64,000 nucleotides of DNA from Sunxiuqinia sp963974515 (GTDB lineage Bacteria; Bacteroidota; Bacteroidia; Bacteroidales; Prolixibacteraceae): assembly GCF_963974515.1 (NCBI RefSeq), contig NZ_CAXBDD010000007.1, forward strand, positions 1-64,000. The letters run 5' to 3'. Below the pieces are notes generated by a model. It saw nothing but the letters and a program-made list of their open reading frames with translations, did no database searches and was not told the DNA's origin. The position numbers and the translations under genes are program-made. Numbering within the stretch: the stretch's first letter is position 1; every line of letters begins with the position of its first letter. Of the stretch, positions 1-8,300 are shown one piece after another.

Positions 1-6
1 TAATTA

Positions 7-303
7 TTAAATCGTATTCGCGTCAATTTTATCGTATTCAGAATGAGTACCGATGAATCGAACAAATGCCAGCTGATATTCAAGGTTGAATTTTATAACC
101 AATCCATATGAATTGCCTTTGATGTTAAAAACAATCCTGCCGTCTTTTAAAATACTCGCATTGGCATAACTTTGCCTGACATCATTGGGCGTTAGCCAAT
201 CTGAATTCATTGCAGTATCGTACCATGTTTTTAAATATTGTTCCGAATCAGGATATTTTGCCCAAAACTCTCTCAATGTACTTTTTGCCAATATTCGCTT
301 CAT
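7..303 (-). CDS. higB: HigB-family toxin (type II toxin-antitoxin mRNA interferase)
   Basis: A complete 98-residue protein resembling the HigB_toxin family, ribosome-associated RNases that cleave mRNA when their antitoxin is lost. The visible family pattern is an N-terminal KSTLREFWAKYPDSEQ helix, a central WLTPNDVRQSYANASIL stretch, then INIKGN-like and RFIGTH strands with the tail YDKIDANTI. In HigBA loci the toxin gene comes first, so the HigA antitoxin should lie just left of position 7, outside the window. A TAnnTTTG box and a small palindrome sit upstream of the start. Family assignment is by pattern recognition. The missing partner is a limit of the window, not evidence of an orphan toxin. 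Confidence 0.8.
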   Translation of the reverse strand: MKRILAKSTLREFWAKYPDSEQYLKTWYDTAMNSDWLTPNDVRQSYANASILKDGRIVFNIKGNSYGLVIKFNLEYQLAFVRFIGTHSEYDKIDANTI

Positions 304-320
304 AGTTCTTAAATTGAGAA

Positions 321-328
321 CAAAGATA
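321..328 (-). promoter_or_regulatory. Bacteroidota -7 box (TATCTTTG) of the higB gene
   Basis: Read leftward, the sequence is TATCTTTG, a match to the Bacteroidota primary promoter box TAnnTTTG. It lies 17 bases before the higB start. No clear TTG element was found at the expected -33 distance. Confidence 0.55.
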
Positions 329-336
329 GTTTGATA

Positions 337-351
337 TTCCCAAATCGGGAA
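337..351. promoter_or_regulatory. Palindrome upstream of higB, possible antitoxin operator
   Basis: TTCCCAAATCGGGAA is an inverted repeat with 5-bp arms and a 5-bp spacer, next to the -7 box. HigA antitoxins usually repress their own promoter through such palindromes, so an operator is plausible. On the plus strand it is followed by a run of eight T, so a weak terminator is an alternative reading. Confidence 0.35.
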
Positions 352-384
352 CTTTTTTTTGACGAATGTTTTTCAAATCACACT

Positions 385-744
385 TTATAATTCCCTTCCT
401 ATTCGCCTTTTCGACTTTGCTAACCCCATAATCGCCCAAAGCAGGAATAAGATCGATACAATCGTGCTTGCAGTCGCTATCAAATTGATCTTCTTCAACT
501 TGCTCAAGGCAGCGACATTTTCTTTATTCTCAATTCCTTGGGAAGAAATTGTTTGGTCAAGCGCTTCAAGAAAATTGATGTTTTCGCTCAAAGTAAGATT
601 TCGCGGTGGTGACTCTCCCTGATCATTGACCGCATTGAGTTGAATTTCCTTAAGATAGGTTTTAACGAATTTAAAATAGATTCCGGTCGACAATACAATC
701 GTCGAAATAATCAGCACGGCAATCATCAAAGTTTTTTTTCTCAT
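385..744 (-). CDS. Small membrane protein with two predicted transmembrane segments
   Basis: I do not recognise a family. The 119-residue product has a hydrophobic helix at about residues 5-25, a charged middle region of roughly 60 residues, and a second hydrophobic helix at about residues 85-108, followed by a basic tail (KSKRRIGREL). This suggests a hairpin topology with the polar middle outside the cytoplasm and both ends inside. It begins 22 bases after the end of the serpin gene on the same strand, so co-transcription with the serpin is plausible. No catalytic motif is visible. Confidence 0.55.
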   Translation of the reverse strand: MRKKTLMIAVLIISTIVLSTGIYFKFVKTYLKEIQLNAVNDQGESPPRNLTLSENINFLEALDQTISSQGIENKENVAALSKLKKINLIATASTIVSILFLLWAIMGLAKSKRRIGREL

Positions 745-766
745 TCTATCGGGTTTACAAATTTAG

Positions 767-2260
767 TCAGATTTCGTTGACGGTTAGCGGATCATCCACG
801 CGGCCCATAAACAGGATGGCTCCGGTGCTTTTTTCCCGAATCAGGTACAAAAACGGGCGATTGCCAAAGAAACGTACCGGCTCAACGGGCTCTGTCTGGC
901 GGCCAAATCCGATCATGACTACAGATGTTGCGGCAGCCGCCTCGGTTCCTTCTTCGTTCACTTCAACAAAGGTTTTTTGCCTGATGTTGGAAACAAACAA
1001 ATCATCATCGGAGATCTTGTTGAAGCCTCCGGTAAAGATTTTTCCCATGCCTGATTTTCTTGTGGGTTCATCGAGCAAAAAATCGTTTTCGATTTTGAAG
1101 CGTGGCAATTTCAACCAGACTTTCTGCCGCTTCATCTGGTTCAAGGCATTTCCCCATTTTTCGTTATCCAGATAGTCAATTAGTTGATTGATATGCTTGT
1201 CTTTCGACGGCAGAACCGCGACCATGCTGAACGCCCGGTTTCCATAATCCAATTCAACCAGCTGCAAGTGCTCATCGGTGTAATAAGCCAGGAACGAGGT
1301 CTGCTCCATCATATTCACCTTTTTCTTTTGATCATTGGTTTTGGTAAACGTGTCCGGTTTTGTATCCTCCTGATCAAACTTGACATCCTGCTGCCATTTG
1401 CTTTTGAAATAGACGGCATTGACCAAGTACATCATCAGATCATCGGGGATGGAGGCGCCAACGATTTGCTTGATCCGATTATTGGTTTGATCGGCCACCC
1501 AACGGTTGATCGTGCCGGCGGCATTGGAATTACCAAAATCAAGCGCCTGCACCTCCGCTTCAAAATATTCCTTCCCGATTTCTACAAAATCGCTCTTTGC
1601 CGAAAAGCTATCCCGATACCAAATCGAATTGGCTACAGCAAGCGCTGTCGTCGGGTCAACCCTTAACAAAGCCTCGGCTATCTTTTGGTAATATTCATTG
1701 ATTTCGGCGTCGGAAAAATCTGCCAGCCCGAGTGCTTGAATCATTTCGTCGCGGGTATCGCCCGACGCACCGTTGTAGAGCATTCCAAGAATCATATTCA
1801 GGCTGAATGGGGAGAAGAGCACGTTCTCTCCCTCCTGCTTAGCCACTTCCCGAAAGAATTGAAAGGCAACACGATTATCAGCCTCCGCTTTCTCGCGCTG
1901 TTTGCTTGTCAGCTTAATGGCTTGCGCAGGCTGAAGCCCCTTCGTAAACTCATCTTCCACCATGACACAGTTCACCTGTTGGCTATCGACCGTAATGTCC
2001 TGATCGACAAAACCCAAATATTGGAAACGCAGAATTGCATTTTCGGGAACATCGATTGAATACGTTCCATCACTATCCGATAATACGCCTGTGGTTGTTC
2101 CCTTTATAGTAACCGTAGCACCAACCAGGGGCTCGCCCGAGTCGTCGGTTACGGTACCCGAAACGGCCCGCGTAGCAGTTGCCTCCTGAGCCTGTAAGTG
2201 TATGGTCGCCATGCAAGCCACTGCTATTGCGACAAATAAAACTGTAATTCGCTTTCTCAT
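767..2260 (-). CDS. Secreted serpin with N-terminal carboxypeptidase-regulatory-like domain
   Basis: A serine protease inhibitor of the serpin family. The start is set at the second methionine (MRKRITVLF) because a Sec signal peptide follows directly; an upstream in-frame ATG at 2287 would add nine residues. After the signal comes a CarboxypepD_reg-like beta-sandwich (SGTVTDDSGEPLVGATVTIKG), then a full-length serpin domain of about 370 residues. The reactive-loop hinge reads EEGTEAAAAT, the small-residue pattern of inhibitory serpins. Counting from that hinge puts phenylalanine (IGF/G) at P1, suggesting a chymotrypsin- or elastase-like target. The closing serpin signature is NRPFLYLIREKSTGAILFMG. 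There is no lipobox, so the protein is probably periplasmic or secreted. The serpin identity is firm; the P1 call is inference. Confidence 0.92.
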   Translation of the reverse strand: MRKRITVLFVAIAVACMATIHLQAQEATATRAVSGTVTDDSGEPLVGATVTIKGTTTGVLSDSDGTYSIDVPENAILRFQYLGFVDQDITVDSQQVNCVMVEDEFTKGLQPAQAIKLTSKQREKAEADNRVAFQFFREVAKQEGENVLFSPFSLNMILGMLYNGASGDTRDEMIQALGLADFSDAEINEYYQKIAEALLRVDPTTALAVANSIWYRDSFSAKSDFVEIGKEYFEAEVQALDFGNSNAAGTINRWVADQTNNRIKQIVGASIPDDLMMYLVNAVYFKSKWQQDVKFDQEDTKPDTFTKTNDQKKKVNMMEQTSFLAYYTDEHLQLVELDYGNRAFSMVAVLPSKDKHINQLIDYLDNEKWGNALNQMKRQKVWLKLPRFKIENDFLLDEPTRKSGMGKIFTGGFNKISDDDLFVSNIRQKTFVEVNEEGTEAAAATSVVMIGFGRQTEPVEPVRFFGNRPFLYLIREKSTGAILFMGRVDDPLTVNEI

Positions 2261-2287
2261 TTTATTGGATCTGGCTTTGATAATCAT

Positions 2288-2812
2288 TGATCTCGTTTAT
2301 TTTTGGGATTTTCACCCAATATTCTGATAAGCAACTGTTAAATTTAGAAAAAATATTTTTTATTATTGTTAGTAAATGGCGTGCTGAAAGAAAAAAGATT
2401 GACAACCCCAAACGTTTATTAACGGTTTCATCCGTACTTCTTTAAACTTTAACAGCTATTAGATACATTTTTAATACCGATGAGATTTTTTTTATGATGG
2501 GTATTATACTTTCAATACATTCTTCCCCATTATCCATCAACGCCTTAGACAAGGGGCATCAGGTACTTGTGCTTTATCGCTGATCTCGGGGGAAAAGAGA
2601 AGAGACTCCGACACCCGGGGTGGTGCAAGCCGCTGGCAGATTCTGAAACAAGTTCGCAATGACGCCGCGATTGCGCTGGTTCGTACAGTTAGACGGTTTT
2701 TAAATCATTCTCATTCCTGCATTCGTGGCTTATCCAGAAGTATGCCTGCAAGCAGATGTATCTTTCCCATATTTTTTGTTCTTTTGTGGCATCAAAATCA
2801 ATTTATTTTGCG
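2288..2812. other. Intergenic region between the divergent serpin and plsC genes
   Basis: About 525 bases with no supportable gene. It is AT-rich near the serpin and more GC-rich to the right, where one copy of a dispersed palindromic repeat lies. The promoters of both flanking genes must be here, but I cannot place them with confidence. Confidence 0.5.
2639..2663 (+). repeat. Dispersed palindromic repeat, single arm
   Basis: This 25-base stretch, with the core GAAACAAGTTCGCAATGAC, matches the right arm of the inverted pair at 5233-5298 at all but a few positions. Similar elements carrying GAAACAAGTTC are scattered through many Bacteroidota genomes. It lies between genes and codes for nothing obvious. 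Confidence 0.6.
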
Positions 2813-3559
2813 ATGAAAAACGTGCTTGGATATTTGCTGACACCGATCTTCTGGCTGGTTTTTGGCTTGTTGCTGCTGGTGTTTCACCCCACCCAAATGA
2901 TTTGCCGGCGGTTAGGTGGTTACCACCTGCGGAAAAAGTCGGTTGATGTGCTCAACTTCTTTTTGGTTTACAGTCTGACCATTATGGGCTGCCGGATTCG
3001 TTTCCGGGGTTTTGAACTGCTTCCTGAAGGACGCCCTTTTATTATCGTATCCAATCATCAAAATACGCTGGATATTCCACCCATCGTTTGGGGTTTTCGG
3101 AAACATCATCCCAAGTTTGTGTCGAAGAAAGAACTGGGCAAGGGCATCCCCAGCATTTCGTATAACCTCCGCCATGGCGGCTCGGCCTTGATTGACCGCA
3201 AAAATGGCAGGCAATCAATTGTGGAAATTACCAAACTGGGAAAACACATCGAAAAAGAAAACTACAGTGCCAGCATTTTTCCCGAAGGAACGCGTAGCAA
3301 GACGGGACAGGTGGGCCATTTTCAACCTGCCGGAATTGCCACCTTGTTGCGTGCCGCTCCCTCATCGTTAATTATTCCTTTTGTTATTGATGGCAATAGC
3401 CAGGTGATGAAAAATGGGTACTATCCAATGACTTTTGGGACACGGCTAACCTACACCGTTTTACCTCCCATCGATCCGGCCGGCCGGGATTTGAAAGAAC
3501 TCACACTGGAGATTGAACAACAAATCAAAAAACACCTGGGACAGGAGAGTATTGGATAA
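2813..3559 (+). CDS. plsC: 1-acyl-sn-glycerol-3-phosphate acyltransferase (PlsC family)
   Basis: A membrane-bound acyltransferase that adds the second acyl chain to lysophosphatidic acid in phospholipid synthesis. The start is set at MKNVLGYLL, which begins a hydrophobic anchor helix; an in-frame ATG 57 bases upstream gives an unlikely extension. The catalytic HX4D motif is visible as NHQNTLD, and the glycerol-phosphate-binding motif as FPEGTRSKTG. The product is 248 residues, normal for the family. It is followed by about 380 bases of non-coding DNA, so it looks monocistronic. Confidence 0.9.
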   Translation: MKNVLGYLLTPIFWLVFGLLLLVFHPTQMICRRLGGYHLRKKSVDVLNFFLVYSLTIMGCRIRFRGFELLPEGRPFIIVSNHQNTLDIPPIVWGFRKHHPKFVSKKELGKGIPSISYNLRHGGSALIDRKNGRQSIVEITKLGKHIEKENYSASIFPEGTRSKTGQVGHFQPAGIATLLRAAPSSLIIPFVIDGNSQVMKNGYYPMTFGTRLTYTVLPPIDPAGRDLKELTLEIEQQIKKHLGQESIG

Positions 3560-3941
3560 TTGGGGATTGGTCATTTTGTCATTTGATAGTCATTTATCGC
3601 CGGCTGTTGGAATTTGGAACTTGCTATCGCCCGCTTGGTGAGCCTTCCGGTCCGGCAACCGCTGGACAGGATCTGTCAACGAGTTGTAAGATACTGGATG
3701 CAAGATGACAAAAGGCGACTGAGACTGAAAACTTCTTGATTGAGGCTTGCAGCTGGATAAACCGCGCCTCGCTTTTGACTTATGCCTTGCAAAGGGCTTG
3801 GTGAGCGATTGTCAAAAGATCACTCCTTCACTTTTCAATTCTTTCAGCCCGCGCGAACAATTTGTTAGGTTGTGCGCTTTTATTGTAAGGCATCTGCCCA
3901 ATGACGTTCGATTAATAACCACATCACGAAAAGTCAAGCCA
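3560..3941. other. Intergenic region before the YjdI-like gene
   Basis: About 380 bases. An open frame runs leftward from the YjdI-like gene into this region, but its translation lacks family-like features and includes no better start. I see no hairpin terminator or recognisable gene here. Confidence 0.4.
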
Positions 3942-4148
3942 ATGAAAACGAAAGCTTACAGTAACGGAGAAATCACCATCTTATGGAAACCTGACCGCTG
4001 CATCCATTCCGGTATATGTGTGAAAACATTGCCCCAGGTGTACAAACCGGGAGAAAGACCGTGGATTCAAATTGAAAACGCAAGCACACAAGCATTGATT
4101 GACCAGGTCACCCAATGTCCTTCGGGAGCTTTAAGCATTGAAAAATAG
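3942..4148 (+). CDS. YjdI-family small iron-sulfur-type protein
   Basis: A 68-residue protein of the YjdI / Fer4_19 type. Family features are KPDRCIHSGIC near the N-terminus and QCPSGALSI at the C-terminus, giving cysteines at residues 20, 26 and 59 for probable cluster binding. The start is the internal ATG before KTKAYSNGEI, because the longer upstream frame has no family similarity. A GNAT-fold gene follows after six bases. In E. coli, yjdI and the GNAT-fold yjdJ are also neighbours, which supports both assignments. Its function is unknown. Confidence 0.85.
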   Translation: MKTKAYSNGEITILWKPDRCIHSGICVKTLPQVYKPGERPWIQIENASTQALIDQVTQCPSGALSIEK

Positions 4149-4154
4149 TAGCCG

Positions 4155-4439
4155 ATGGCCAAAATCACACGAGAAAACGAGGGGCAAAAGGGGCGCTTCA
4201 CAATCTTCGAAGATGGCGAGCCAGCTGGAGAAATGACCTATACCTGGGCGGGTGAATCGCGGATAATCATTGATCACACGGGAGTTGACGACCGATTTGG
4301 AGGCAAAGGTTTCGGAAAACAACTGGTGATGGAAGCGGTAACGTATGCCCGTCAGACGGGAATTAAGATCCTGCCACTCTGCCCCTTTGCAAAAAGGGTA
4401 TTTGACAAGGATTCTTCACTGCAGGACGTCAGGTTTTGA
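4155..4439 (+). CDS. Small GNAT-fold N-acetyltransferase (YjdJ-like)
   Basis: A 94-residue short GNAT-domain protein. The acetyl-CoA pyrophosphate-binding loop is seen as DRFGGKGFGKQLV, followed by the helix MEAVTYARQTG and the strand ILPLCPFAKRVF, the layout of the YjdJ/GTLF1-type short acetyltransferases. It starts six bases after the YjdI-like gene, so the two are very likely co-transcribed. The substrate is unknown. Confidence 0.85.
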   Translation: MAKITRENEGQKGRFTIFEDGEPAGEMTYTWAGESRIIIDHTGVDDRFGGKGFGKQLVMEAVTYARQTGIKILPLCPFAKRVFDKDSSLQDVRF

Positions 4440-4483
4440 ATGACCGCAAGGTCTTTCAAGCAAAAAAGCCAAGAGCTTCGCCA

Positions 4484-5200
4484 CTAAATAAACCGCTCCC
4501 GTTTTTGCAGGTTGAACAAGCCGTAAAGGATAAACACCAGCGTGCCGGCCACAAGAAACACCCGGTTTTTCAAGGCGATCCCTTCCCAAATCACCTCGTT
4601 CATGTTGCGGGGCGGATTGAACGGATTCATGAAAATATTCCACATGGTTCGTTCAACAGCTTCACTAATAATGAGCAGAAAAACGCCCAGTATAACCATG
4701 ACCACTGCTGTTCCGTTTCCGTTTTTGATGACCGTTGAAAACATAAAAGCCATGCCACCCAAAAAGAATACCGGAAACATGAGCTGTCGTGTCATCTCAA
4801 AGAGATTGACCGGAGTAAGAAAGACGTAGCTTATACCAGCAAAGCCAATCAGCAACAAAAATACCAACACAAACACCAACACCAGTCGCACCAACCACAC
4901 TTTGTACCGGTAGTCGGGAATCCCAAACAGAATCTCCAGAATACCCGAATCCAGATCGTTTTGAATTCCGAAGGTCATTGGGTAGAAGATCAGCAGGATG
5001 GCCGGAAAAAGCAGGGTGTCATACACAAACTCTTCGTCGGGCAGCTCTCCATTCCACACGGCCATGATAGCCACAAAGGCATAAAAGGCAAAAGCTGCCA
5101 GCAAAAACCAGATAAATCGGCCGCCAAAGATGATCCGAAAATTGTACTGGATCATTTTTCCCACCAGGTGCAGTGTATTTTTCAGTTTGAGTGTGTTCAT
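4484..5200 (-). CDS. ABC-2 type transporter permease
   Basis: A 238-residue integral membrane protein with about six hydrophobic segments, typical of short ABC-2 (NosY-like) permeases that have no ATPase of their own. It is the last gene of the leftward efflux cluster, 130 bases beyond the RND-ABC fusion, with a palindromic repeat in between. The nearest ATPase is the one fused to the C-terminus of that RND protein. I infer that this permease pairs with it, so that one half of the ABC transporter is supplied as a fusion. The sequence FPAILLIFYPMTFGIQNDLDSGILE fits the region where ABC-2 permeases contact their ATPase. The transported substrate is unknown. Confidence 0.85.
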   Translation of the reverse strand: MNTLKLKNTLHLVGKMIQYNFRIIFGGRFIWFLLAAFAFYAFVAIMAVWNGELPDEEFVYDTLLFPAILLIFYPMTFGIQNDLDSGILEILFGIPDYRYKVWLVRLVLVFVLVFLLLIGFAGISYVFLTPVNLFEMTRQLMFPVFFLGGMAFMFSTVIKNGNGTAVVMVILGVFLLIISEAVERTMWNIFMNPFNPPRNMNEVIWEGIALKNRVFLVAGTLVFILYGLFNLQKRERFI

Positions 5201-5232
5201 ATTTCTCTCAATGAATGGTGTTAATAGATCAA

Positions 5233-5298
5233 GTCATCCTGGACTTGTTTCAGGATCTCATCACTCTGAAACAGATTCCGAAACAAGTTCGGAATGAC
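5233..5298. repeat. Inverted pair of palindromic dispersed repeats (BIME-like)
   Basis: The left arm (5233-5257) contains GACTTGTTTCAGGAT and the right arm (5274-5298) contains GATTCCGAAACAAGTTC, so the two can fold into a hairpin with a 16-base loop. Each arm is also partly self-complementary. A third arm lies at 2639-2663. Here the element separates the RND-ABC fusion from the downstream ABC permease and could affect RNA processing or act as a weak terminator. Confidence 0.65.
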
Positions 5299-5330
5299 TC
5301 CTCTTAAATTCAGGCAATAATATCGCCCTT

Positions 5331-8300
5331 CTATTTCAAATCTTTAATTAAGCACAAGTAAGCATCTTCCAGCACCGGCTTGGCCATGATGGCTTCGTCA
5401 GCCGGTTTTTCATGACTTAGCATGCGCACGCGAATGTTCTCGCCCACCCGCATGTGGTGGGTCACCATGTGCTTATTCGGCATTCTATCGAACTGAGATG
5501 CCGGGACATCGTACTGCCACACCAGGTTGTCAGCCAGGTTCACCATGTCGATCGGTGTGCCGTGGTATTTCACCCGCCCCCGGTTGATGACGGCCACCTG
5601 GTTACACGAGCTCGAAATATCTTCGATGATGTGGGTCGAAAAAATGACGATCCGGTTACGGCTGAGCTCCACCAGCAAGTTTCGGAACCGAATTCGTTCG
5701 CGAGGGTCTAAGCCGGCTGTCGGTTCATCCACCACCAATATTTTGGGTAGATGAAGCAGAATCTGCGCTATACCAATGCGCTGTTTCATTCCACCCGAGA
5801 AAGAGCCAATCTTATCGTTGCGTTTTTCCCACATGTGCACCGACTTCAGAACATATTCAATCCGTTCTTTCCGTTCTTTGGCATCCGTCAGCCCTTTCAG
5901 GATCGCCTGGTAATCCAGGAACTCCTGAGAGGGCATATTTTCATAGGTGCCAAACTCCTGTGGCAGGTAACCAATCAAGCCCTGCAGCTCTTCGCGTTTT
6001 TCCTGCGTGTCGATGCCATTGATCCACACCTTGCCGTAGCTCTGCTCAAAAATTCCGCAGATAATCCGCATCATGGTTGATTTACCAGCTCCATTGGGCC
6101 CAAGCAAACCAAACATGCCGGTACCAATTTCGAGCGAAACGCCATCCAGGGCTTTAAAGGGCACCCGACGTTTTCCGATAACCGGAATTTGTTTCACCAG
6201 TCGCAGGGTCGTTCTTCGCAGGTTCCCAAAACGGCCCGTAATCCGGTCGATGTTGACCTTTTCATCGTACAGCCGTTTGGCGGTTACCGAAATCATCAAA
6301 GCCAGATACCACAAAACGGCAAAAGCAATGACGAACCCAATAAAGTCGGTTTTCTTCCAAAGAATAAACAGTTCCACCAAAGGCAGCAGCCAGAATAACA
6401 GTCGTTTTACGTATTTCTTAATCGCCTTAAAAATGCCTTTCTGGCTTTCCTCGTACCGATGATCCAGGTAAATGGCCACCGGGGTCCAAATCTGGTTGAG
6501 GTACAGGTAAACCATAACCAGCATGAAACTGATCCAGAATACCGATCCCAGAAAGAAAAAGGTAAAATAGATCATGAATCCCAGCAAAGGCAATTGCCAG
6601 ATCAGTTGGTCAAACTCACGGATTGAACGGAATTCCTTTTCCATTCCTGCCCGCCGCCTGATATTCAATCCGCCTTTCCATTCCCTTGCAAAACGCCCCG
6701 GACGATCGTAAATTTTTACCAGGTTTTGAATGACAATGTGAATCCCTTCATCGGGAGCAATTAGGCGGGTTCCTGCCTTTTTCAGACTATTCAAAACAAA
6801 CCAGGTGATTCCCGGAATCAGCACCACGGCCAAAACAGTATCGAGCAATTGCCAGGTCAGATCGTCCACTTCCATGTAGATCATGGTCAAGGTTCCGGCC
6901 ATTGCCAGTATCTGGAAGGTTTTTAGTTTCCAGTCAAGTTGGTTGAACCACTCCAGTGCACTTTCCAATCCCGAATAAAAGGTCGGAATAAAGATGAGAG
7001 TCAACACCGTACTTAAAGCCAGCCCGCCAATGACGATGATGGCAAACGGAGCCCCAATCACACTCACGTACTCGGCTTGTCCCATGGCCAACGGCACCAT
7101 CGCGACAATGGTGGTGATGGTCGTAATCAAGATGGGCCTCACACGCGACAAGCCAGCAGTCATTAAAGCACGCGGCCGTCTGAAGCCCTGTTTTCGCAGG
7201 ATATTGCTGTAGTCGATCAGAATAATGCCGTTGTTGACCACCACGCCCAGCAAGATCAGGAAGCCAATCATCGTGTTGGCATTAAACAGACTGTTACCCG
7301 TCAGAATGAGTGCCAGCAACGATCCGATGGCAGCCAGCGGAATGGAAAACAACAAGACAAAAGGTGTAGCGAACGATTCAAACACTGATGCCAAAATCAT
7401 AAAAATCAGGATAATGGCTGCGAGAATCAGGAATTTGAATTCGCCCAAATCATCCTCTTCATGAATAACCTCGGCAGCTACTCCCGCCGGGAAGTTATAC
7501 GAAGCTACCAGTTCATCAATCTCGAAGCGGTAAGATTCCAGCAGGTCCTTCGACTGCTGCGCTTCACCAATGAGGCTGTAGGTAATTTCAATTTGCTTTT
7601 CCTGGTTCACCCGGTTAATGCCAGCCAGGCCCCGGGCATAAACCAACTGGGTAAACTTCTGCAGGTCGTGTAAGCCGCCCGCAGCATCGCTAACCTGCAG
7701 CACCTTCAAATCATCCATGGTTCGGGGAGGCTCTTCTTCCAGCGGATCTTCCTCACCCTGCTTGATAATAATTTCGTATTCGTCAAGTCCCTGATTAAAT
7801 TGCACACCCGTTGATATTTCTCCGGAAAAGGAGTTCAGCTCACTGGTCACTTGGTTCATGCTGATGTTATACTCGGTCATCAACAAAGGATCAAACAACA
7901 TATGCACCTCCGGACGGTTGTCGGACACGTTGAGCCTGACGCGGTCAATAAAGTCCAATTCATCCAGAAAGTACTCAATATCTTCCGCCACGGTTTGCAT
8001 CATCTCAAAATCCTGTCCCTTCAGCACCACTTTCTCCTCGTTGCTGCCGATGCCCAACAGCCGCTGAAAGTTCCCCATCATGTTGCGTCCGCCGCCAAAG
8101 CCGCCACCTCCGCCGCCGGAGCTACTTTGTTCGAATGAGATTTCGGCCGAACCAATATTTTTGGTCAGTTCGCCCACCGTTGATTTAATCTCGGCAAAGC
8201 TACGTCCGTCAATCTTCTCAAAATCTTCCAACAATTTTACGGTTACTACGGCCTCTTCTTCCTCGATGGTACTGATCACATCCTGCTTTTCCTTCAGGTC

